A stretch of DNA of 64,000 nt from Dryas octopetala. Taxonomy: Eukaryota; Streptophyta; Magnoliopsida; Rosales; Rosaceae. A model generated the notes under the pieces. The model was not told the origin of the DNA and searched no databases. It was given only the letters and a program-made list of their open reading frames with translations. This document shows, in pieces, positions 22,356-31,954 of this stretch; positions within the stretch are counted from its first letter, which is position 1, and every line of letters starts with the position of its first letter. The stretch is taken from the NCBI GenBank assembly GCA_963921425.1, contig OY992838.1, positions 10,416,001 to 10,480,000 of the forward strand, in the 5' to 3' direction. Position numbers and translations under genes: made by a program.

Positions 22356-25048
22356 GCATCTATCTAACTTAAATGGGACTAAATTAGATGGGCCCACAAA
22401 AAACTCCTCATTAATTCGCTCACGCCATATAGCGAACTGTCTGAGGCCATCGCAAAAATAAGAACTTCGTTGGTTTAGAGGAGTCAGTCTTACTCTTCGA
22501 CACTGCTTTGCTCCAATTCTTCGATCTTCTTCGACGCTGCTCTCCTCCCACTCTCACTCACACAGCTGGTTAGTGTTCATCTCTCTCTTTTCATATCTCT
22601 TCCTCTCTCTCACCTACTCTATGTCTCTCTTGTTCTTAGTAGTTGGTAATATATGTATTAGGTTCAATGTATTGTTTTTTGGTTTGATTTTTATGTACTG
22701 ATTATGGGTTTTTTTTTTTGTTGGCTTAATTTGATGAGAAATTTGTTCTGGGTGAATTTATTTTGACTTGATAATAATTGGGTATTTTTCTAAGGTTTGG
22801 TCAATATTCATGGGTTGTGTTAAATTCTCTACGTTTGTGATTGAACTTAATTTTTTTGCATCGTTTATGGTTAAGGTTCATTGGGTTTACTCTGATTGGA
22901 TATGGGGTTTGTGTATTAATTTTGTACATTATTTGCTTGTGGGTTTTGACTGCTATAGTTGAATATTAGTTTAAACACTAGTCTACTTTGGATTCCACCC
23001 CCCAAAAAAAAAAAAAACACTAGCCATACATAAAATATTCTTTGTTATGTTTTTATGCTTACTTTATTTGATTGATCAATGGTGGGTTTATTTGATTCCA
23101 CCCAAAAAAAAAAAAAAAAAACACTAGCCATACATAAAATATTCTTTGTTATGTTTTTATGCTTACTTTATTTGATTGATCAATGATGTTATATATATTT
23201 GACTAGGTACATACTATGTGTAGTTGCTTACTGAGCTGTTGTTGTTGTTGACATGTCTTACAGTGCTGCATGCCACATTTTGGATGAACTTGCTGCCTTA
23301 TATTTTTGTTTAAAGCCATAATATATACCATCAAGTTTAATGGTAAAAGCGTATCTGTTTGTTTTGATTGGAGTTGGCATTAGGAAGGTGGCATGTAACA
23401 TGGATGAATATGATTTTGTGAAGCTAGTCTGCTATATGGCATGTGGCATTTGGAATCTAGTCTATATGGCCTATATTTTGAAACTAGTTTGATTAATCAG
23501 TAATTTTTGTGAATCTTGGGAACCTGCGATGTATGATAATATTTGAAATATTAACTTTGTTATGGAAAGTTATTTGATTCAACTCTGATTACTTTACAGT
23601 TTCTATATCATTGTTTTTATGTGTGATAAGGTATAAGATGTTTTCATGCTTAATAAGATTCAAGAAATTGGTCAAGTCTTGTCGTCTACAAAATGATAAT
23701 CGTAGTTGACCATTATCTTTCTTTTCTTTATTCTGGTAATGCATTTGAAAAATGCAAATGGTCATGAAATTTGAATTAAATATCATTCTATAAACAATTA
23801 GACTTGACTAGTGTCGAGTGCGACCGCCTAGGGCCCACCTTCACGGGGGGCCTACAAATTTTTATATTATGTATATATTAATATATATATATTAAAAAAA
23901 AATAGTTGTTAGGTTTATTTATAATGTCTTCGCTGCAATTAGGCCTTTCTACTTATTGTGTCCGAGCTGTAGTTTTCTAGTTTCTTTCTTTGGGCTTAGG
24001 CCCCCCTTGTACCAAAAAAAAAAACTAGGCCCTTCTAAGATATAAAGTTTGGGTTCTGCAACCTATTTTTCCTTGATTATTAGTTGAAAGCCACCTTTTT
24101 ATTTCTTTTTATTTCCTTAATTTGTGTTTGGTCAACTTGCTTCATTTTTTCTTTAGCTTCTCACGTGAATTACAAGAGAAGCAAGCCAACATCTTCATCT
24201 GCACGGCAGTGGGTCCTTTTGCCCTTGGGTTTACACCACTTTTTCTTTTTTTTCTTTTTTTTCTTTTTTTTTCAACAAAAGTACATGCCTCCTTTCTGGA
24301 AAGTTAGATTCAGAGAGCATATTTACTTTGAATTGGCAAAGACGAATATTTGTCTCTCCATATAGTCTTGTGGAAAACTGGTTTTTTTTTTTTTTTTGTT
24401 CTCCACAGGCTCTTTCAATCTAAAAACAATTAGAGAGGTCTCATTGAGGCAAAAATGTAATTAATGTTTGAGTGTGTGTTTTTTCCTTTTAATTTTTCTC
24501 TTGTATTCCTATAAATTATTATTTTTCAATTATTTTCTTGACGTTCAACCAAAAAATTTCTAGTTGATTTCCTGATGTGATCGAAAATTTCCTAATTGAT
24601 TTCTTGTCAATTGTGAATTGTTTTACAAAAGATTTTATTAGGGGCCCAATTTAGATTTCGCCCCTAGGCCTTCTAAAAGTCAGGACGGTCACTTGACCAA
24701 TTTCTTGAATCTTATTAAGTATGAAAACATCCTATACCTTTTAAAAGTGGCCAAAGTGATTAAACTTCACTTTTATAGTTTTTGATTTGTTGAAGTTTAT
24801 ATTTGAAATCAATATTTATACTAAAAATTTAATAAATATTTTATATTTTATTATTTAACAAAATTATATTTTAGTCCGATAGAATACCAAACATAGGTTA
24901 TCACTATTTTAAAAGTTCATCTTCTTAGTCTGATGCAGCACCAAACGTAGGACAGTATTTAGTCCGGCTTAGTCCAGTCCGAAAGAGTCGACCAGGACAG
25001 TCCCAAGAAATAGTGAAGTGTTTAACAGTGAGACGTACCAAACAAGCC
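22356..25048. other. Right part of outer nest layer
   Basis: Contains a pyrimidine-rich leader-like stretch (22470-22620) ending in a possible splice donor 'cagctg|gttagt', but no coding exon follows that I can recognise. A ~105-bp tandem duplication with A tracts lies at 22988-23187. At about 23800-24710 there is a further element-like segment with related ends ('gtgcgaccgcctagggccc' and 'taggccttc..ggacggtcac'). A 50-bp stretch at 23630-23680 recurs inverted at 24690-24740. Confidence 0.45.
22988..23187. repeat. Tandem duplication of about 105 bp
   Basis: Two near-identical copies of 'cactagccatacataaaata' and following sequence, each preceded by a run of A. Non-coding. Confidence 0.9.
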
Positions 25049-25504
25049 TATAATATACAATATTAGAACACAAAACATACAAAGCATCCTAGTTCCCAAT
25101 TAAAATCATAATCTTTATTTTTTTTTTTCCTCGAAAATCTACTCCAATATTGTCATTACATGCCTGAATTTGAATAAAGATAAAATACTAGCAAAGCAAA
25201 AATATTGAATATGAAACAGTACGTATTGATCGTTAAATCTGATGATTGAACTGACTTGACTTGGTTAATTATATATAATATGATTTCCTCTACAATCTAC
25301 ATCCTACTCCAATATTGTAATGACATGCCTGCTAAATTTTAATCGAGAAGACATGTAAAATAAGCAAATTAATAAAAAAGGTTGAATGTGAAACCTAATC
25401 ATTAATTCATTAAACCTGATAATTAAATTGACTTGGTAGTTAATTATATAATATGACTTGATAAGTAAACTTTATTGAATAGAATACTAACAAAATTAAA
25501 AAAG

Positions 25505-25663
25505 ATTGCTGCTATTTGCTATTTGCACACCTATTTTTTTCTTTTTGCACACTTCATCACTTAATTAATGAATTTACAAAATTACTCTAATGTGAAAAGA
25601 CTTAAAAGGACAATTCACACAACCCTTATCTCTCTTTTCCTCTCTCCACCCAACCCCTCCCCT

Positions 25664-25709
<46 letters not shown>

Positions 25710-26320
25710 TACTCTCTTTTTCTCTCCCAAACCCACTCTCTCATAAAACAACCATCTTTCTCCTGAAGAATGACTTTTTGACGTTTCTCTCTATTTTAGC
25801 TAGTCAAAATTGGTTGAGCTAACTTGATAGCTTTTGGGTTGGAGAATGACTTTTGAAATTTCTCTCTATTTTAGCCAAAGAGTTCCAGTTGTCTATCTAC
25901 CCTTTCGAAGATACAACAAATCCAAAATTAATTGTGAACGCCATATCATGTTTTCTCAAAGCATGCACCTCCCCTTCTCTTCCGGAACTCTCTCCTCTCT
26001 CCATCTCTCTCTCTCTCTCCTCTCTCTCTCTCTTTCCCTTTCTCAGTTTAAGGGGGGAGGTGGGTGGGTGGGTGGGTGGATGGGTTGGGTGAAGGGGGGA
26101 GGTGGTCGGGTGAGGGAGGGAGAGGGGCTGGGTGTGTTTTTTTTATATTTTTTATCTGAGTTAATGGGGTGTGTTGTATAAAATAGGGATATTATGGTAA
26201 TTAGGAAGGGTGTGTGTAGGAGAAAATTTAATTGTGGGAGGAGTGTGAAGGTGTGAAGTGAGAAAAAATGAAAAAATGGTGTGTAAAAAGAAAAAAAAAA
26301 GTGTGCAAATAGCAGCACTC
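25505..26320. mobile_element. Non-autonomous element with 'gctgctattt' ends, unit A only
   Basis: The ends are 'gattgctgctattt' and the inverse of 'gagtgctgctatttgcacac', with an 8-bp duplication ttaaaaaa at 25497-25504 and 26321-26328. Unit B is uninterrupted at about 45810. The interior has a (CT)n tract at about 25672-25707 and a G-rich 'gggtgggt' stretch at 26058-26075. No real gene; the short frames here are simple-sequence translations. Confidence 0.75.
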
Positions 26321-26894
26321 TTAAAAAATTGAGTATGCAACTAATTTGCATGAGTACGTAGATTATAACACTTGATAATTAAATCGACTTAATTAATCTG
26401 ACTTATTAATTGGCAACTATCTGAAAAAAAAAAAAAAAAAACAAAACAAAACCCTTATTGGCCGGCACTTATACATATATAACAATGCTGATCAGATGTC
26501 CATATTAAGCTACCAACTTGTATGGGAGTGATGTAATCAAAAGTTAAAAAAAATTAAGATAATTAATCACGCCACCAATATGATGAGTAATTAATGAAAT
26601 TTATTTCAGTTAATTGGTTCCCCACAAACCAAACTTTGGTCTTACTATATATATATATACATGACTTTGATTACAAAAATCAGGTTATATATATTAGTGT
26701 TGAATGGTCTCTAACCTATGTCAATGTGCCCTGGAAAATAATTTTTTCTCACAGTACTCAAGTTGCTGTTGTATATGTTGAATTTCGTTCTTGGGCGTAC
26801 ATACTACATCACCCTAGCTTATATAGGTGACGCACTGCATGCTTTTCTTAATTGGGAAAATATTTAACAATTAGCCCTTAGGATTATAAATTTA

Positions 26895-27791
26895 GAGAGC
26901 TGCTATTTACACACCCCTAAATTTCTTTTTGCACACCCTTTCCTCACTTTTTCTCACTTCACACTCCCACACTCTTCTCACAATTAACATTTCTCATATA
27001 CACACCCCTCTCAATTACCAAAATATCCTAACTTATACACACCCCTCCCAAAACCCAAACAACACACACCCCACCACGACACCTCCCTCAGCCACCCCCA
27101 CCGCCGGCAAGGTCGCCGGCGGGGTTGCCGGCGGCTCAACGCTTCCCTTCTCTCTCTCCCCCTCTCCTTTCCTTTTTCTCTTTCCATTTCTCTTCTTCCC
27201 TCTGCCATCCCCCTCCCCTCCCCCTGCCGCACCCCCACAGACCACAAACTTCCATACACAACCCACCCCCTCCCTCGCTCCTCCCCCCACCCAATTTGCA
27301 CACATGCATGCAGAGCCGCCAAGAACACGCCGACCACCCAACCCACCCAACTCGCCGGAGAAGAAAACCAAAAAAAAAATTTGCAAGTGGTTCGGCGGAC
27401 TAGTGCTGAAACCGATGGTTTCATTCGGTAGGTACCCGCCGAACAATCCTATTCTATTCGGTGGTTACCTGCTGATTGAAACCACCGGATTTGGCGCTGT
27501 TCTGCCGAACCACCTGCATATTTTTTTTTTTTGGATGTTCAGGGGTGCAGAGGGAGGTGGTGCGGCAAAGGGAGGGGTGCAGAGGCAAAATGGGAGTGTT
27601 GCAGGGGGGAGGTGGTGCGGTAGGGGGAGGGGAGGGGGATGGCAGAAGGGGAGAGGTGCAAAGGGAGGTGGTGCGGCAAGGGGAGGGGCTCAGAGTTGTA
27701 GAGAGAGAGTGAGGGGCTGGGGTTGGGTTTCGGGGAGAGAGAAAGAGGAGAGGGAGGATGGGGGTGGGGTGGTTGGCGGGTAAGAGGGAAG

Positions 27792-27852
<61 letters not shown>

Positions 27853-28023
27853 GGCCGGAGCGGGGCTGGGGTGGTCGGCAATGGTTCCTCACTGGGGGGG
27901 TGGGGTGCTGTGACAGGGAATAGGGAATGAAAGATAAAGGGATGGGGTTTTGGGTAATTTTATTTTGGGTGTTTTTGGTTATTTCACAAATTAAACTTTT
28001 GGGGTGTGCAAATAACAACACTC
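26895..28023. mobile_element. Non-autonomous element of the same family, with GC-rich core
   Basis: The ends are 'gagagctgctattt' and the inverse of 'gagtgttgttattt', with a perfect 8-bp duplication taaattta at 26887-26894 and 28024-28031. The centre holds an inverted pair of 'ttcggcgg' stretches (about 27387-27510) and G-rich sequence like the inner arms of the Pack-MULE at 9130. A 284-codon frame (26929-27783) exists but is Pro/Ser then Gly/Arg low-complexity, so I do not call it a gene. Confidence 0.75.
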
Positions 28024-28031
28024 TAAATTTA

Positions 28032-28521
28032 TAAGTGATGAGGGATCTGATGGTGGCAGTGTCGAAATTAGAAATTTGCTTTTGGGGAGGCCATTGGGTC
28101 ATACACATAAACATATCATAAATATTAAAGTTGGCAAAGAAGCTAGTATACTCGCAAAAATTTATTTCATATATATACAAAAATATTCTAAGGGCCCTGT
28201 TTGAATTCATGAATTTGGATTTGGATTTCAAATACATGTATTTTCAAATTCTATTATTTGGATATAAAATTTAAATTATGGAAGGATTTCATTTAGGATT
28301 TCAATTTAAGAATTTAAATTTAAATATATTATTAGGATAACTTATAATTAATATTGGCTTGCAAGGATGGGCTATATATAAGAAATCACGACATATTTAA
28401 AACAACCCATTTTAAATTGTACTTTATAAGAAATCACAACATATTTTTCAAAAAAAAAGATCCAATATTATTCAAACCACATAAGAGTATACATATAGCT
28501 CCAAAGAAGATCAAATACTGT

Positions 28522-28605
<84 letters not shown>

Positions 28606-28958
28606 TGTCCATGGAATGGCCACCTTCCGAACTTTTTGAGTGTAATGTTCCTTTCTATATGACAGGAAAAAGAAAGATTGTAAAATGTGCAAAATTATTA
28701 GCACAACCCAGGTAGGTTCCATATCACATATCACAGACATTAAAGATAAAAGATAGTGTGGAAATTATAGAAAGAAAAACAACTTTCAAGAATGAAAGAC
28801 ATGAAGATGTTGGATTATTGGAGACAAGACAAACATATATAAAGCACCAATTAAGCAAAAACTATTAAAACCAAAAGTTCCTTTGGGAAAAGCTCATACT
28901 CTCTCTTTTGCCCGGCCCATAGGGCACATTTTTTCTTTCTCTACCTTCATTTTAAAAC
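28032..28958. other. Spacer with long (GA)n microsatellite
   Basis: Includes about 85 bp of GA dinucleotides at 28518-28602; unit B has a shorter one at 48852-48907. No gene. Confidence 0.55.
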
Positions 28959-29249
28959 GGATTAAATACAAAAATAGTCTATGATTTTCAATTTAGTACA
29001 TTAACTATAAAAAGTGTCAATTTGGTTCACAGATTTTTCAAATTGTACTAAAGCAATACAAAGGTTTTCATTTTCAAGGGTATTTCAGTCCATTTATCAC
29101 ATTTTGGCTTAAATTATTTTATGGATGTTAATGTTTGTACTGCTTTGGTACAACTTGAGAAATTCGTAGACCAAATTAACACTTTTTATAGTTAATGGAT
29201 CAAATTGACAATCACAGTAAAATTTGTGGACCATTTTTGTATTTAACTC
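28959..29249. mobile_element. 291-bp Mutator-type MITE, unit A only
   Basis: Inverted arms of about 110 bp start 'ggattaaatacaaaaatag'. A perfect 9-bp duplication, ttttaaaac, lies at 28950-28958 and 29250-29258. Unit B has a single ttttaaaac at about 49263, i.e. an empty site. Confidence 0.9.
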
Positions 29250-29284
29250 TTTTAAAACTTTCTTTTGTAAAGTCTTATTTTTCT

Positions 29285-29723
29285 TAGAAAATTAGGATTA
29301 AATACTAAATATCAATAGTTTTTCAGCAAAGCATTAAGACACTAATTTTTTTTAGTTTAGGTACTAACCTAGAGCAAGACAGTTTGGATTAGGTCACAAA
29401 TTAGTTTGCTATACAATTGTGAATTGTGACTGTTTCAAATTCATAAAAATTCAAAATTTATAAGGGTTTAATACTTTTGATTTAGGTTTGGGGGATAAAA
29501 TCCTATAACCCATAAACAAAACATTAAAGTTTAAGCTTGCAAATATTGAAAAAATAATAAATCAATAAAAAAGTTATGACTGTTAGACAGTCATAGCTCA
29601 GTATAACCATATTTTTTAAAGTTTGTACCTAAACTGAAATTTGGTATCTAAAGTCAAATGACATAAACGTTTTGGTAGTTAAAATGAAAAAACATTGCAA
29701 TTTGGTACCTAAAGTGAACGGAC
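29285..29723. mobile_element. 439-bp insertion, unit A only, class unknown
   Basis: Flanked by an 11-bp direct repeat, cttatttttct (29274-29284 and 29724-29734). Unit B has one similar copy (ctaattttct, about 49289). Internal 'ggtacctaaa' motifs recur, but I see no clear terminal inverted repeat. Confidence 0.65.
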
Positions 29724-30095
29724 CTTATTTTTCTCCCTTAGATATTGGGATCAGTAAAGTCTTTGTTTTTCTCCCTTCTGTACAGTCTTTATGTCTGTAT
29801 TCTCTATAGTCAAGACTCTATAGATAATATAGTCAATTATATATGATTTATCAAGTGCATATATATAAACTTATCTATAAGAGGGAAAAAAAAAACCAAT
29901 AAAACTAACATATTTAACATCCAATCACTATCTCCCCAAACCAATAAAACTAACATATTTAACATCCAACCACTATCTCCCCTAATTCAATCACTATCTA
30001 GTTATCAAACAAAAATTCAATACAAACAATACAAACAGAGCCAATAAAAAGTTTCAAAGTATTCAGAATTATAAAAAGTTTTATAATTTTGAATA

Positions 30096-30726
30096 GGGAA
30101 AATTTTAGCTAAAGGACTCCAACTATACCCCATGTCTCTATTCAGGATATGAATTTCACTTTGTGTCAACTGGAGACTGAAATTTTCGTTTTGTGTCAAT
30201 TATGAACCTTATTTTTTTTAGTTTTTATCTTAATTTTGGCCCAACATTGGACTCATTAAACCTCTACCAAATTCAAAACCATTATACTGGGTTTAAAGAT
30301 ATGCATCTCCTCTTTACAACCATATAAAGATCACCCAAATCGGACCTCTACAATTCCATATAATCGGCCCCAAACTATGGTACTCGAAACTGTCCAATTT
30401 TTAGATATTTTCCCAGAGGTCCAATTAGACAGTTTTGAATACCCTACTTTGGGGCCGATTATCTGGAGTTGTAGATGTCCGATTTGAGTGATTTTTATAT
30501 GGTTGTAAAGAGAAGATGCATAGTTTTAAACCCAGTATACGTTTGTTGAATTTGATGGAGGTTTGATAGGTCTAACATCGGGCCAAAGTTGAGATAAAAA
30601 CTGAAAAAAATAAGGTCTTTAATTGACACAAAATGAAAGTTTCAGTCCTCAGTTGACACCAAGTAAAATCCATGTTCTGAATAGAAATATGAGGTATAGT
30701 TGGAGTCATTTAACTAAAATTTTCCC
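30096..30726. mobile_element. 631-bp near-perfect foldback element, unit A only
   Basis: The two ~300-bp halves are almost completely inverse to each other. The ends ('gggaaaattttagctaaagg') closely resemble those of the LDH Pack-MULE. The duplication is 9 bp with one mismatch (ttttgaata at 30087-30095, ttttaaata at 30727-30735). Unit B shows the empty site 'ttttgaatactttaaa' near 49556. It is a deletion-type or MITE derivative of the same family. Confidence 0.88.
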
Positions 30727-30735
30727 TTTTAAATA

Positions 30736-31880
30736 CTTTGAAATGCCTTTGCAAATCTATGGATATCCATACTCCAAGCCAGAGAGGCCTACAGCATTTC
30801 ACATGAATTGACTAGATTAATTATAAATAGAATAACCAAAACTTACAATTTATGAATATATCTTACTATTTCTCATGAAATTATCGGTAACTAAACTCAG
30901 AAAGTTCTGATTAGTATTAAGAAGGTTTGACACACCTACCAATATTTTGGAAGACAGAGAACTTAACCAAACAACAATACACAACAATATTGATTCTCAG
31001 CAGCGTTGGCAGGCACCGTGTGTAGACAAATGATAGGGTGATAACAGCACCAAATGCTAGCTAACAATGACTGTGAAGCTAGTGCTGCAGTAATCAGTAT
31101 GCGCATATAGTGAAAGATCATCTGGAAATGGGACTCTACCATTATTCCCATGTGAATGCACACTGGGATTCCATTAAGGAAAGCATTGCTGATATGATGC
31201 AGTACCTGAAGCAGTACTTATTATATATCAATCATTAAATAACATTATTAATACCGATTAGTTAGTAGTTTAGTGATATTTTTTGTTATTATGTTAGAAG
31301 ATTTCTTAAAATTTAATCTCCATTCCTCCAAACTAAAAAAATAATAATAAGTGTTAAATATACATCAACTGTACGTGAGTATGTCACTAATATAGTCTAA
31401 AAATGTAATTCTCTAATATTACTTGAGTGACTATGTTTTTACTGTCACGCTATATGATCACTTAATGTCAAAAGACATTGCATTATTCTTGCTGCGTTTG
31501 GTCAATTAACAGTAGGTCACTTGCTTTGTTTCATGTAGCATATATAAGTGGCAACTGGTTAGTTTTTATGGTGCAATTGGGTATCATGTAATTTGTAAAA
31601 TAAAGATTAGCTTAATTGCAATTTGCATGAATATTTTACGAATTCATGAATCACGTGCTTGTGATATTTTGTGATCATTCTACCAACCATAAATGAATGC
31701 TATTACATTCTCCAAAAATTGGATTCAGAGTCATATAATATAACTACTTATGTATCACAAAAAAAAGTAAAAAAGAAAAACTCATCATCACTACAGCACT
31801 ACTAGATGGAAAGAGAATCTTTTGACTTTTGATTAGTTTTGAACTTTTGATTCGTGAAGCTCCCAGGCCCCACCGACCAG
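30736..31880. other. Upstream region of TED7-like gene A
   Basis: Matches unit B in two blocks (49570-49965 and 51758-52500), which B carries separated by about 1.8 kb of inserted sequence. No gene seen. Confidence 0.5.
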
Positions 31881-31889
31881 TTTAAATAG
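31881..31889 (+). promoter_or_regulatory. TATA-like box of TED7-like gene A
   Basis: tttaaatag lies 74 bp upstream of the start codon. Sequence and spacing are the same in copy B (52503). The whole proximal region is conserved between the copies. Confidence 0.45.
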
Positions 31890-31954
31890 AAACCGCCATA
31901 AGGTCCATAACCATTTCATTTAGTAGCAACTACTGCAAGTATTCCTCTCTTGCA

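Larger units (their letters stand above)
16055..25048. mobile_element. Outermost layer of transposon nest (Harbinger-like?)
   Basis: Unit B is continuous at this point (about 44757, 'tttacata|atgtacaat'), while unit A has about 9 kb more. The ends are 'gggtgtggttggtagctagg' at the left and the inverse of 'ggcttgtttggtacgtc' at the right, resembling PIF/Harbinger ends, with a TA-rich 2-3-bp flank. Without the nested elements the layer is about 2.8 kb (16055-16126 plus 22356-25048). No transposase found. The class is inferred; the insertion itself is clear from the empty site. Confidence 0.6.

Noticed and set aside
22470..22620. A host gene's first exon/leader
   Set aside because: Pyrimidine-rich and donor-like, but no coding exon follows in any frame I could recognise, and it lies within the outer transposon layer.
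26929..27783. 284-codon plus-strand frame within the 26895-28023 element
   Set aside because: Pro/Ser then Gly/Arg simple sequence confined to a transposon, with competing frames on both strands. No conserved domain seen.
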